Shown: positions 9,481 through 19,226, counted from the first letter of the stretch. The stretch: DNA of 64,000 nt from Holophagaceae bacterium (GCA_016722505.1 JADKJH010000004.1:186001-250000); one strand, 5' to 3'. The notes: generated from the sequence alone by a model not told the origin. Made by a program: numbers and translations.

Positions 9481-9767
9481 CATGACTCGGGATAACCTTC
9501 CAAAACCGTGAGCCCGGAATAAGTGCTGGTGGGAGTCTATATGTCAGGACTCGTCAAACAGGCACGAGCTCGAATGTTTTTTCATAGGGGAAGGCGGCTA
9601 CCTCCCTTCGGAGTGCGGTGCGTGGCTTTAAAACCATTTTCCAAAGCGATTTCATACCACTCTCGCACCAAAGACTACGCATCGCGGGCACCGCCCAGAG
9701 GCCATGGAACGCAACTCCGACGATCCGTTCTTTCCATGTTCAACCCATTTTCATCCACGAGGCCACC
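9481..9767 (+). other. gene-free leader region before hsp20
   Basis: No coding frame with good codon use was found here; the in-frame extension from 9618 starts with GTG and has no conserved content. GGGAAGGCGGCTACCTCCC near 9590-9608 can fold locally. The region is probably a 5' leader or promoter-bearing spacer. Confidence 0.3.
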
Positions 9768-10241
9768 ATGTCGCTATTGCTTAAACAGCGCCCAAAGAAT
9801 GTCGGGCTCGCACGTGAATCGCTCATGGAAGACCCGCTCCGCTTGCTTCGGGATGCGAATCGCTGGGATCCATTCCAGGACCTCGGCCTACGCTCCATGG
9901 GCAAAATGGAGACGTTCTTTCCGGCTTTCGATCTGAAGGAAACCCCCACGGAATTTTCCATGAAGGCCGATCTTCCAGGCATCAAAGAAGATGATCTTGA
10001 AATCTCCGTTTCCGGCAACCGGTTGACCATCAGCGGGAAGCGTGAAGAAGAAATCACCCGGGACGATGAGGTCTGCTACGCCTATGAGCGCACATTTGGA
10101 AGCTTCAGCCGGGCCATCACGCTTCCAGAGGATGTGGATGCCAATAAAGTCAAAGCAGAATTGAAGAATGGCGTGCTCTCGGTGACAGTGCCGAAGAGCC
10201 CAGAAATCCGACCTAAAAAAGTCGAGGTGAAAACTTCCTGA
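9768..10241 (+). CDS. Hsp20 / alpha-crystallin family small heat-shock protein
   Basis: 157 residues. The alpha-crystallin domain spans about residues 50-150, with KADLPGIKEDDLEISV, the beta6 strand NRLTISGKRE and the diagnostic A-x-x-x-n-GVL motif as AELKNGVLSV, followed by a short charged tail (KKVEVKTS). It is a cytoplasmic ATP-independent holdase. The ATG at 9768 is chosen because conserved sequence starts there. It stands alone, with a possible sigma-32-type promoter 290 bp upstream. Confidence 0.92.
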   Translation: MSLLLKQRPKNVGLARESLMEDPLRLLRDANRWDPFQDLGLRSMGKMETFFPAFDLKETPTEFSMKADLPGIKEDDLEISVSGNRLTISGKREEEITRDDEVCYAYERTFGSFSRAITLPEDVDANKVKAELKNGVLSVTVPKSPEIRPKKVEVKTS

Positions 10242-10496
10242 ACCCTGAATAAGTCCTCCTGCCCCTAAACTCCGCCCGCCACATCCCCTCGCCCGCCTCC
10301 GACCCCAAGAGCCCGCCGAAATAGCGGAGGGGAGGAGGAGGGCGAAGCTGTGAAAAGCCCTAGAAGCGGTCTGCATGGCTGTTGCAGAAGCTCGATGCTT
10401 GGGAAATTCGGGCCAATCCACGGTTTTTGTGAATTGTGATCTCGGACACGTGTTTTTTGGACCAGGATTCTTGTACTCACGAACAAGGGGGACCGG

Positions 10497-11033
10497 ATGC
10501 TCTGGATAGCCGTGGCTTTGGCGATGACCCTTTCCGGCCATGGGGGCGTAGAGACCACCACCCCATCCGCCCAGGCGGTGAAGGCTCCAAAGAAGGAAAG
10601 GCTGGTGGAGGCTGAGAAGCCACCTTTCACCGAAGGGATCTTTCCCTGCAGTCAGTGCCACAACTTGAAAGTGAACGGGAAAGTCAACCCTACCCGCAGG
10701 GAACTCCAGTTCCACGATGAGATCCAGTCGGACTTTCATCACGATAGCGAAAACCGCTGGTGCCTGGACTGCCATGACGCCAACAAACGCGACGTCCTGC
10801 ACCTCACCAGCGGCGCCGAGGTGCCCTTCACCGAGTCCTACAAGCTTTGCGGCCAGTGCCACGGAGATAAATACCGGGACTGGAAGCGGGGCGTGCACGG
10901 CAAGCGCATCGGCCAATGGAACGGAGAGAAAACCTACTTCCTCTGCGTCAATTGCCACAATCCCCATTCTCCGAGATTCAAACCCCTCAAACCACTTCCC
11001 CCACCCATCCGCCCCAGTGAGATGAAGCGATGA
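10497..11033 (+). CDS. periplasmic tetraheme c-type cytochrome (quinol oxidoreductase subunit)
   Basis: 178 residues with four CXXCH haem sites: CSQCH, CLDCH, CGQCH and CVNCH, each followed by spacing typical of multihaem electron-transfer proteins. A short N-terminal hydrophobic stretch (LWIAVALAMTLSG) is a probable Sec signal or anchor. The ribosome site AAGGGGGA precedes the ATG at 10497. The stop overlaps the ferredoxin start as ATGA. A cytochrome, four-cluster ferredoxin and NrfD in this order resemble the Cbc4 (CbcSTU) menaquinol oxidoreductase described in Geobacter and, more broadly, Nrf/Qrc-type modules. It probably takes electrons from menaquinol to periplasmic cytochromes. Confidence 0.85.
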   Translation: MLWIAVALAMTLSGHGGVETTTPSAQAVKAPKKERLVEAEKPPFTEGIFPCSQCHNLKVNGKVNPTRRELQFHDEIQSDFHHDSENRWCLDCHDANKRDVLHLTSGAEVPFTESYKLCGQCHGDKYRDWKRGVHGKRIGQWNGEKTYFLCVNCHNPHSPRFKPLKPLPPPIRPSEMKR

Positions 11034-11956
11034 ATCCTGAGACTCCTTGCAACAATTCTGGTGGGTGCGGCTCCGGGTCAGTGGATCCAGGCCGTCGCGA
11101 TGTCCTCAAATTCTTGGCGGTGGGCGCCACCATGGCCACAGGGGCAGCCTGCGACCTGGAGGGTTTCTTCCGGAAATCATTCCGGGAACTCTCTCCGGCG
11201 GATGTCAGGCGGATGGTCACGAGCTGGGAACGGAAATATTCCCGGAAATACGGGAAGGCCGTCACCGTGAGTGAAACCGGCCCCATGGCCGGTGTCAAAT
11301 TCGGATATGGCCTCGACCTTTCCCGGTGCGTGGGCTGTCGGCGCTGCGTCTACGCCTGCGTGGAGGAGAACAACCAGTCCCGGAAGGAGCCCCAGATCCA
11401 ATGGATCCGGGTGCTTGAAATGGACAAGGCCCATGGCATCGATATCAATCATTCCGATGTCTATTACGATTCGGCGGAAGTCCCACGGCCTGGAAAGTTC
11501 TACATGCCCGTGCAATGCCAGCAATGCGATGACCCGCCCTGCGTCAAGACCTGCCCCGTGGGGGCCACCTGGAAGGAAAAGGATGGCATCGTGGTCGTTG
11601 ACTACGATTGGTGCATCGGCTGCCGCTGCTGCATGTCCGCCTGTCCCTATGGAGCCCGCCATTTCAATTGGGCCGAACCGAATCTCCCGGCCCAGGAAAT
11701 GAACCCCAAGACCCATGTTCTGGGCAACCGTCCCCGGCCCAAGGGGGTAGTGGAAAAATGCACCTTCTGCATTCAGCGCACCCGTGAAGGCCTGTATCCG
11801 GCCTGTGTTGAAATCTGCCCCGTGGGAGCGCGCAAGTTCGGCAACCTCCTGGATCCGGAAAGCGAGATCCGCCAGGCCATGGACACCAAACGCGTGTTCA
11901 TCCTGAAAGAGGAACTCGCGACCCACCCGAGCTTTTTCTACTTCTACGCGACCTAG
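11030..11956 (+). CDS. periplasmic 4Fe-4S ferredoxin subunit (NrfC/DsrO/CbcT-like)
   Basis: 308 residues. The N-terminus carries a twin-arginine-like stretch (GRRDVLKFLAVGATMATGAAC) with a possible lipobox Cys, indicating export, perhaps as a lipoprotein. Cysteine groups CVGCRRCVYAC, CQQCDDPPCVKTCP, CIGCRCCMSACP and CTFC...CVEICP can hold four 4Fe-4S clusters, as in NrfC, DsrO or the beta subunits of molybdopterin oxidoreductases. It lies between the tetraheme cytochrome and NrfD and would wire the quinone site to the haems. No catalytic molybdopterin subunit is present nearby. Confidence 0.9.
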   Translation: MNPETPCNNSGGCGSGSVDPGRRDVLKFLAVGATMATGAACDLEGFFRKSFRELSPADVRRMVTSWERKYSRKYGKAVTVSETGPMAGVKFGYGLDLSRCVGCRRCVYACVEENNQSRKEPQIQWIRVLEMDKAHGIDINHSDVYYDSAEVPRPGKFYMPVQCQQCDDPPCVKTCPVGATWKEKDGIVVVDYDWCIGCRCCMSACPYGARHFNWAEPNLPAQEMNPKTHVLGNRPRPKGVVEKCTFCIQRTREGLYPACVEICPVGARKFGNLLDPESEIRQAMDTKRVFILKEELATHPSFFYFYAT

Positions 11957-11965
11957 GACGGACCC

Positions 11966-13219
11966 ATGGCCATTTCATCCTTCCTCCGTGGCTCCGGCCG
12001 CATCATCGCATCGGGCGACCGGGCCTACAAAATCTGGGTGGGCGCCCTCCTGACCCTCATCGCCGTCGGTCTTTTCGCCTATTCCTTCCAGCTTCGCCAT
12101 GGGCTCATCGCCACCAACATGCGGGACCAGGTTTCCTGGGCCTTCTATGTGGGTAATTTCACATTCCTGGTGGGCATCGCCGCCGCCGCCGTGATGCTGG
12201 TGATCCCGGCCTATGTCTACAACTGGGGGCCCATCAAAGAGGTCGCCATCCTGGGCGAACTGCTGGCGATCTCGGCCATCATCATGTGCCTGCTGTTCGT
12301 CCTGGTGGACATGGGACGCCCCGATCGTTTCCTGCACATCGCGCCGTTGCTGGGCAGCCCGAATTTCCCGATATCCATCATGGCCTGGGATGCCTTGGTG
12401 CTGAACGTGTATCTGGGAGTGAACCTTGCTGTGGTCGGCCACATCCTGTTCACCGGTTTCCACGGAAAAGATTACAACAAGAAAATTGTCATCCCGCTGG
12501 TGCTTTTCTCCATACCCATGGCGGTTTCCATCCACACCGTCACCGCTTTCCTATACAACGGCATGGCCGCCCGTCCCTATTGGAACACCGCCATCCTGGC
12601 GCCTAGGTTCATCGCTTCGGCATTCTGCTCCGGTCCCGCGGTCCTGCTGGTTCTCTTCCAGGTGCTCCGCAAGCGGACAGGGCTCCCTATCAAGGATGAG
12701 GCCATCCAGAAGGTGGCGGAACTCATGGCCTACACCATGTTCCTGAACCTTTTCCTGTTGGGCGCCGAGCTATTCAAGGAGTATTACTCCGCCACGGAGC
12801 ACCTGCTCTACACCCAATATTTCTGGAGTGGCATTGGCCCCCACAAGGCTCTGGTTCCGTACGCCTGGGGTGGCTTATTGGCCACGGTCATCGCCTTTTT
12901 CATCTTCCTGGTTCCCAAGTGGCGGCGGAATATGCTGCTGCTGAACATCGGCTGCGGTCTCATTTATTTCGGTGTGTATATCGAAAAGGGTATGGGACTC
13001 GTCATGCCGGGCATGACGCCAGACACGCTGGGCGAGATTTATGAGTACCGCCCAACCTTCGTGGAATGGGGTGTCACCGCTGGAATCTACGGCATCGGTT
13101 TCCTGGTGTTCACCTTCCTGGTCAAACTAGCCGTGCCCATCATGTCGGGCCATTTCACTGCGGTTCATGCAGACCCCGCCACCCCAGCGCCTGACGAGTT
13201 GGGGGCGGAAGCACACTGA
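11966..13219 (+). CDS. nrfD: NrfD/PsrC-type integral membrane quinol oxidoreductase subunit
   Basis: 417 residues with about ten predicted membrane helices, typical of the long NrfD/PsrC/HybB family. Recognisable family segments include SWAFYVGNFTFLVG, VLVDMGRPDRFLHI and MAWDALVLNVYL. It binds menaquinol at the membrane and passes electrons to the ferredoxin at 11030. The start is 9 bp after the ferredoxin stop. With the two upstream genes it forms a complete three-subunit membrane module. Confidence 0.9.
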   Translation: MAISSFLRGSGRIIASGDRAYKIWVGALLTLIAVGLFAYSFQLRHGLIATNMRDQVSWAFYVGNFTFLVGIAAAAVMLVIPAYVYNWGPIKEVAILGELLAISAIIMCLLFVLVDMGRPDRFLHIAPLLGSPNFPISIMAWDALVLNVYLGVNLAVVGHILFTGFHGKDYNKKIVIPLVLFSIPMAVSIHTVTAFLYNGMAARPYWNTAILAPRFIASAFCSGPAVLLVLFQVLRKRTGLPIKDEAIQKVAELMAYTMFLNLFLLGAELFKEYYSATEHLLYTQYFWSGIGPHKALVPYAWGGLLATVIAFFIFLVPKWRRNMLLLNIGCGLIYFGVYIEKGMGLVMPGMTPDTLGEIYEYRPTFVEWGVTAGIYGIGFLVFTFLVKLAVPIMSGHFTAVHADPATPAPDELGAEAH

Positions 13220-13239
13220 GACTGAGATTGGAGGCCGCC

Positions 13240-14682
13240 TTGCGCGTCCTCGTCACCGGAGCCACGGGTTACATCGGTGGCAGATTGGTACCGCGCCTGA
13301 TGGCCAAAGGACATCAGGTGCGTTGCCTTGCCCGGAATCCAGCCCGCCTGGAAGGACATCCATGGCCGGGGGTTGAAATTGTCCAGGGGGATCTGGGTGA
13401 CCTTCCGGCCACAGCAAACGCGCTGCAAGGAATCGAGGTGGCCTTTTACCTTGTGCACTCGATGGCATCAGGCCAGGCCTTCCGTGAACGGGACCGTCTT
13501 ATGGCTGTGGCATTCGGTGAGGCGGCTGCCAGGGCAGGGGTCAAGCGGATCATCTATCTGGGCGGCTTGGGTGACCCAGACAAAGTGCATAGCAAGCATC
13601 TGATTTCACGGCAGGAGGTAGGCCGCTGCTTGGCGGAGGGTGGCGTTCCGGTGATTGAGTTCCGCGCGGCGGTGATCGTGGGCTCGGGAAGCGCCAGCTT
13701 CGAGATGATCCGGGCCCTCACCGAACGGCTGCCCATCATGATCACGCCAAAGTGGGTGGATACCCGCTGTCAGCCCATCGGAATCCGCTCAGTGCTGGAA
13801 TACCTGGTGGAGGCTTTGGATCATCCAGATGCCACGGGCATCTACGAGATCGGTGGTCTGGATGTACTGAGCTACCGGGAAATGATGCTGGGTTATGCCA
13901 GCATCCGGGGCCTTCGACGCATCATTTTGTCCCTGCCGGTTCCCAGGCCAGAACTAAGCAGCCGTTGGGTGGACCTGGTGACGCCCATCCCCTTCCGCAT
14001 CGCGCATCCGCTGGTGGAGAGTTTGCAGACCGAAGTGGTTGTGCGGGATGACCGCGCGCTCCGGGTCTTCAGAGTGCGGCCCACGGGCTACGACGAAGCT
14101 GTTCGTAGGGCCTTGGCGCGCATGGCCTACGACGATGTGGTGACAACCTGGGCTTCCAGCCTTTCCAGCTTGTCGCTGGATAGGCCCGAAGCAGATCAAT
14201 TGGGCGCCCACGAGGGCATGCTGCTGGATCGCCGCCGGCGGCGCGTGAAGGCTGATCCCGCCTGGGTCTTCGATGTGATTTGCGCCTTGGGTGGTGAAGA
14301 AGGTTGGCCCGCGGGCAATGCGCTTTGGCAATTACGGGGTTTCATGGATCGTCTGGCGGGCGGAGTCGGCATGCGCCGGGGTCGCCGCCACCCGCGGGAA
14401 TTGCGGGTCGGAGACCCTTTGGATTTCTGGCGGGTGGAAGCGCTGGAACCCTCGCACTTGTTGCGTCTCAGGGCCGAGATGAAATTGCCTGGCCGGGCCT
14501 GGCTGCAATTCGAGGTGCTGCCGGATCCCGAGGGCGCCCGCGTGGAGCAGACCGCCTTCTTTGAACCCCGTGGCGTTCTGGGATATCTCTACTGGTACTC
14601 CGTGGTCCCTTTTCACCGCTTTGTCTTTCCAGGACTGATAGGCGCGGTGAAGGAGAGAGCCGAAGCCACGGAAAGCGAGTAG
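13240..14682 (+). CDS. NAD(P)-binding SDR / DUF2867 protein
   Basis: 480 residues. An extended short-chain dehydrogenase-like N-terminus has the Rossmann motif VTGATGYIGG at about residues 4-13 and continues to about residue 290. The remainder (about 320-480) is a START-like DUF2867 domain, with DPLDFWRVEAL and the ending LYWYSVVPFHRFVFPGL. This matches the YbjT-like group. A TTG at 13240 is taken as start because GGAGG ends five bases before it; the TTG at 13228 lacks a ribosome site. It is only 20 bp behind nrfD and probably co-transcribed, though its substrate is unknown. Confidence 0.82.
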   Translation: MRVLVTGATGYIGGRLVPRLMAKGHQVRCLARNPARLEGHPWPGVEIVQGDLGDLPATANALQGIEVAFYLVHSMASGQAFRERDRLMAVAFGEAAARAGVKRIIYLGGLGDPDKVHSKHLISRQEVGRCLAEGGVPVIEFRAAVIVGSGSASFEMIRALTERLPIMITPKWVDTRCQPIGIRSVLEYLVEALDHPDATGIYEIGGLDVLSYREMMLGYASIRGLRRIILSLPVPRPELSSRWVDLVTPIPFRIAHPLVESLQTEVVVRDDRALRVFRVRPTGYDEAVRRALARMAYDDVVTTWASSLSSLSLDRPEADQLGAHEGMLLDRRRRRVKADPAWVFDVICALGGEEGWPAGNALWQLRGFMDRLAGGVGMRRGRRHPRELRVGDPLDFWRVEALEPSHLLRLRAEMKLPGRAWLQFEVLPDPEGARVEQTAFFEPRGVLGYLYWYSVVPFHRFVFPGLIGAVKERAEATESE

Positions 14683-14771
14683 GAGTTTCAAGATCCGAGA
14701 CTGACTTTATGAAAGGGACCCGGCAACTGGTTGATCATCGGATAGGGGGCGGGGACAGCGGGCGGCGACTA

Positions 14772-17700
14772 TTAAAGCCGGTCACCAGAACTTGTCAATT
14801 CCGCTTTCACCCTGGTCCATTCGATATCAATTTCAGCGGCCCGGTTCCGGACGGCGCCGAGATTGGTTTCGGCCAATCGTTCCAGTTCTTCACAAAGGGC
14901 AACGAGGTTCCTGGCGCCAACAGTCCCGCTATTGGATTTCAGGTTGTGGAGTTGGCGGATGGCCTGGGGGGCGTCATTGGTTTCAAGGGCCTCGTGCAGG
15001 GCCTGGATGCGCTTGGGGCCATCCTCCAAATATTCCCGTAGCAGGGAAGCCACCCAGCCATCCGAACCATCGGGATCCAGGGTTTGCAGCGCCCCCAAAG
15101 TGGATGTATCCACCGCGCCGCCTTGCCCTTCCTGAGCGGGCAGCCAGGCGGACAGGGTGGCCCGCAGTGCCTCCGGCCGCAAGGGTTTGGCAAGATAATC
15201 ATCCATTCCGCCTGCGAGGCATTTCTCCCGCGTCCCACCCATGGCGCTGGCGGTGAGCGCGATGACAGGCAGGCGCTCACCCTTGCGGTCCCTTAAATTC
15301 CGTTTGCGGATCTCCGCAGTGGTCTCGAAGCCATCCATGCCAGGCATGTTGCAATCCATGAGCACCAGGTCGAAGCCCTGCCGCTCCAGCGATTCCAAGG
15401 CCTGGCCGCCGCTGGGAACCACTTCGCATTCGAAACCGAGCGAACCGACCATGGCCCGGGCCACTTTCTGGTTCATGGTGTTGTCGTCGGCAATGAGAAT
15501 GCGATGGCAGGCCGCCCCCGGAATGGGCTGCGTGACTTTGGTGGCCGGTTCAGCCACAACCTGGTGGGCTATGCCTAGCGCCGAGAGCATGGCGTCCTTC
15601 AATCGCCGTCGTCGAAGGGGTTTGTTGACGATGACAGTGTGGGCGTCTAGGAGAAGTTCTGAAATTTGAGCGACATCATGGGTCGGGACCAATAAAATCA
15701 CGGGGATCGCTCGTGTGAGCGGTTCCGCGCGCAGAGCCTTCAACAGGGCCTGGGCAGAGGCCATCGGCAGATCCTGCAATAGCAGCAGGGCTTGTTCCTG
15801 GCCCGCCAGAGTGCGCAATTTGATCATGGCGTGTTCCCCTGGTTCGAGGGGTTCCAGGTTCAGTCCCAGGGATTCCAGCGTCCAGGCTAGACCCTGCAGC
15901 GTGGCGGCCCTGGCTCCAGTGCCAAACAATCGTAGGCCTACAGGCAGAGCTGGCGCCAGCGCTTCCTCCGGCAGCGTGGTTGGATCTGATTCAAGGAATT
16001 CCAGCTCCATCCAGAAGGTGGCACCCTTGCCTGGATCACTCTTGACGCCAATCCGGCCGCCCATGAGTTCTACCAGGCGATGGGAGATGGCCAGGCCTAA
16101 TCCGGTTCCTCCATAGCGTCTGCTGGTGGAGCTGTCCGCCTGATTGAAGGCTTTGAATAATCTGGCTTGCACCTCGGCTGGAATGCCGATGCCCGAATCG
16201 TGGACTTCGAAACGCAACTGGTGGTTTCCGCCGGAACCGATGCTGGTGATGGAAAGCGTGATGCCGCCCTCATGGGTGAATTTGATGGCATTGCTCAACA
16301 AGTTGGTAAGGATCTGCCGCAATCTGCCAGGGTCGCCCACCAAGGCGTCAGGAACTTCGGGCGGGATGAGAGAGCACAACTCGAGGCCTTTGACTTGCGC
16401 GGCTTCACATAGCAGACCCAGGATTTCCTCCACCGAATCCCGCAAGCTGAAAGGCACCGACTCGATGAGGATCTTGCCGGCCTCGATCTTGGAGAAATCC
16501 AGGATGTCGTTCAGGATGTCCAGCAGGTTGTCCGCGGAATGGTGGACCGTTTCCGCATAGTCCCGCTGCTGGGGTGTCAGGCCTGAATCCAGCAACAGGC
16601 CGGACATGCCTATGATGCCGTTCATGGGTGTGCGGATTTCATGGCTCATGGTGGCCAGGAAGTCGGATTTCATGCGCGTGGCGGTCAGGGCTTCATCCCT
16701 GGCATCAGCCAATTCGTGGGTGCGCGCCTCCACCGTGGCCTCCAGTTCTGCTTTCTGGAATTTCAGGTTTCGCAGCCTGGCCTTGAGATAAAACCACACA
16801 CCGCCGCTCAGCACCAGGGTGTAACCCAAGTAGGCCCACCAAGTGAACCACGGCGCACTCCGGATGCTGAAAGGAAACAGAATGGGGCCGCTGATATTTC
16901 CCGCGTAGTCCCTGGCCCACACTTTGAAAGCGTAATGACCTTTCGGAAGAGTCGGATAATCCATTTTGGTATCCCGCACCCAGTCCGATGGGACAGTATC
17001 TAGACCTTCCAACTGAGTGCGGAAGACAGTGTCTCCTTCACGGAAATAGCTCAGCAGCGCGTAGTCAAATCGCACATGGTTCTGGTTGTAGGCCAGCGAG
17101 GTGCCTTCAAACAGAGGTTGGTCCGGGCTTAGCAGCCGTGCGGATTCCAAGATGAGCGGCTTGGCCGTCCGGTCTTCCAGGACCTGGCTGTGGTCGAACA
17201 GCGCCACCCCTAACACTGTGCCCGTCCAGAACCGCCCTTTGGAATCAAGAGCGGAGGACCCTTGGGTGCAGCCATTGCTGGGAAGGCCATCGCCGGTGGT
17301 GAATGTGAACGATTCATATTCTGGCCCCGGTCCGGTGGGATCCTTGCGGGGTTGGAACCGGGTCACACCGCGAAGCGTCGTAAAGAAAAGATGCCCCATG
17401 GAATTCTGTTCTACCCGGTAGACCGTATCGCTTCCCAAGGGCGGATCGCTCTTGGTGCCAAAGTGCGCCCAGCCGCGCTCGGGATGGTCCAAATCCAGCC
17501 TTGATGCGCCTCCTCCCATGCTGACTGCCCAGAGTTGCCGTTCGGCGTTGGGGCCATGGAACTCCTGGATATGGCTGACGCGGAGGCCGGGCATTTGTTC
17601 GGAACCAGGATAGGAGCGCCACTTGCCGGTATGTTCATCCAGGGAGGCGATACCACCGCCTCTGGTGCCAACCCAAAGTTCCGGATCACCGGCTTTGTTG

Positions 17701-19226
17701 CGGGATTCTTGAAGGGTCGTCACGAACGCATGAGGCAGGCCATCGGCGGTGGAGTAGACCTTCCATTCATCATCCTCGACGCGCACCAGGCCTTGACGCG
17801 TGCCGAACCACATGACTGGCTTTCCCGTTGTTGACCGGGTTTGGGCGATGGCGTACACCCATGGGTCCGGGAATCGTTCGGTGTGGGGGTACACCTTCCA
17901 GGTGCCTTCCTTCAGGGTGAAGATTCCTTGCCCCCGGGTGCCCACCCAAAGTGTCTCGGCTCCGCTCGAATCTTTGGTTTTCTGCAAGCTTAGGATGGCG
18001 GAGACGGGTTTGCCTAAAATCTGGTGCAGGGTGGTCCAGGTGCTGCCTTGCAGCCGTGCGAGGCCACCGCCTAGGGTCCCGAACCAAATGGTTCCATCCG
18101 CCATCTCCTGGATGCCGAGGACGACGTTTTCGGGTAGACCCGAAAGCGTCGTGAAACTAAGCCAACGTCCGAGCGGTAGCCGCGCCAGCCCCCCGAAGGT
18201 CCCGATCCATAGGGTCGCGGAACCATTTTGCCCTTGGCTGGCTACCAGGGACCTGACTACATTGCTGGGCATTCCCCGTTTGTTTTCATAGGTTGTCCAC
18301 TGGCCGTTTTCGAACAGTGATAGGCCGCCTTCAGTGCCTGCCCAGATCTCTTGCCGCCCCAGATAATTCTTTGTTTGGGCCAGACGATAGATGTAGGCGC
18401 TTGCCAGCCCCGGCGCGGAAGAGGTTGGGTGCCAGGTGGCGCCATCGAACACCGAATAGCCACGATCGGTTCCGGCCCACATTTCCTGCCTATTCTTGCC
18501 ATGCTCCCCGGTATCGAGCAGGCAAAGCGTCAGGGAGCTTGGCAGCCCCATTTCGCGGGCACCCCAGTGGCTCCATTGATTTTCGTGGAGGCGGTAGACG
18601 CCTTTGTCCGTGGCCGCCCACACTTCTGGCACCCCATCTGCCCCGTGCCGTTCGAGCAGCTCAAAGACAGTACTGAAAGGTTCTGATGGCACCACAGCCT
18701 GCCAGCCGCCATCCCCCAGGCGCCAAAGCCCGTGGTCTTGGGTTCCCGCCCAGATGACCGACTGACTACCTTCTGTGGTTTCCATCAGGCTGAGGACCTG
18801 GCCGTCTGGAAAGTGTTCCGTTGGCCCAAAGCTTGTCCATTGGCCGTCATGCAGGCGTTGGACCCCGTCGCCGCGAGTGCCGAACCACATGCTGCCATCT
18901 TTGGACTGGAGCATGGCCACCACCCAGCTGGAGACCGCGGGCCTGGGCATGGGCACCGTGATCCAGTCCCGGCCATTGAAGCGCGCTGCGCCATCCTGCG
19001 TGGCGATCCAGAGATAACCTTTGGTGTCGAAGGTGATGGCTTCCACTGAATTCTGGGGAAGGCCATCTTTATCGGTATAGACACGGATGGGCAGGCGCCC
19101 GGCAGCTGCGGCATCGTACCGCGGCCCGACCTGGGCCCAGGCGGATTGAGAATGCAAAGCGGCCAGCATGATCAGACAACTGAATCGCCTGAATAGCCTA
19201 GCCCATCTGTGCAATTGGAACTTCAA
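14772..19226 (-). CDS. hybrid two-component sensor kinase with periplasmic beta-propeller, two receivers and Hpt
   Basis: 1484 residues. A TTG at 19226 with GAAGGAC upstream gives a signal peptide ending near SAWAQ. Residues about 35-750 contain many Reg_prop repeats (WAGTQDHGLWRL, WFGTLGGGLARL and similar), then a Y_Y_Y domain and one membrane helix near 790. HisKA has the phospho-acceptor His862 in MSHEIRTPMNG; an ATPase domain follows. A first receiver-like domain lacks the acidic pair. A second, full receiver has Asp1291 (LMDCNMPGMDG), and Hpt ends the chain with His1427 in LHNLKSN. This layout is used for carbohydrate or polymer sensing in Bacteroidetes. Here it ends a peptide-use gene run, so a peptide-related signal is possible. 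Output partner unknown. Confidence 0.9.
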   Translation of the reverse strand: MKFQLHRWARLFRRFSCLIMLAALHSQSAWAQVGPRYDAAAAGRLPIRVYTDKDGLPQNSVEAITFDTKGYLWIATQDGAARFNGRDWITVPMPRPAVSSWVVAMLQSKDGSMWFGTRGDGVQRLHDGQWTSFGPTEHFPDGQVLSLMETTEGSQSVIWAGTQDHGLWRLGDGGWQAVVPSEPFSTVFELLERHGADGVPEVWAATDKGVYRLHENQWSHWGAREMGLPSSLTLCLLDTGEHGKNRQEMWAGTDRGYSVFDGATWHPTSSAPGLASAYIYRLAQTKNYLGRQEIWAGTEGGLSLFENGQWTTYENKRGMPSNVVRSLVASQGQNGSATLWIGTFGGLARLPLGRWLSFTTLSGLPENVVLGIQEMADGTIWFGTLGGGLARLQGSTWTTLHQILGKPVSAILSLQKTKDSSGAETLWVGTRGQGIFTLKEGTWKVYPHTERFPDPWVYAIAQTRSTTGKPVMWFGTRQGLVRVEDDEWKVYSTADGLPHAFVTTLQESRNKAGDPELWVGTRGGGIASLDEHTGKWRSYPGSEQMPGLRVSHIQEFHGPNAERQLWAVSMGGGASRLDLDHPERGWAHFGTKSDPPLGSDTVYRVEQNSMGHLFFTTLRGVTRFQPRKDPTGPGPEYESFTFTTGDGLPSNGCTQGSSALDSKGRFWTGTVLGVALFDHSQVLEDRTAKPLILESARLLSPDQPLFEGTSLAYNQNHVRFDYALLSYFREGDTVFRTQLEGLDTVPSDWVRDTKMDYPTLPKGHYAFKVWARDYAGNISGPILFPFSIRSAPWFTWWAYLGYTLVLSGGVWFYLKARLRNLKFQKAELEATVEARTHELADARDEALTATRMKSDFLATMSHEIRTPMNGIIGMSGLLLDSGLTPQQRDYAETVHHSADNLLDILNDILDFSKIEAGKILIESVPFSLRDSVEEILGLLCEAAQVKGLELCSLIPPEVPDALVGDPGRLRQILTNLLSNAIKFTHEGGITLSITSIGSGGNHQLRFEVHDSGIGIPAEVQARLFKAFNQADSSTSRRYGGTGLGLAISHRLVELMGGRIGVKSDPGKGATFWMELEFLESDPTTLPEEALAPALPVGLRLFGTGARAATLQGLAWTLESLGLNLEPLEPGEHAMIKLRTLAGQEQALLLLQDLPMASAQALLKALRAEPLTRAIPVILLVPTHDVAQISELLLDAHTVIVNKPLRRRRLKDAMLSALGIAHQVVAEPATKVTQPIPGAACHRILIADDNTMNQKVARAMVGSLGFECEVVPSGGQALESLERQGFDLVLMDCNMPGMDGFETTAEIRKRNLRDRKGERLPVIALTASAMGGTREKCLAGGMDDYLAKPLRPEALRATLSAWLPAQEGQGGAVDTSTLGALQTLDPDGSDGWVASLLREYLEDGPKRIQALHEALETNDAPQAIRQLHNLKSNSGTVGARNLVALCEELERLAETNLGAVRNRAAEIDIEWTRVKAELTSSGDRL

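Noticed and set aside
9888..10967. Minus-strand frame of 359 residues across hsp20 and the cytochrome gene
   Set aside because: It spans two well-supported plus-strand genes and a spacer, and has no family resemblance.
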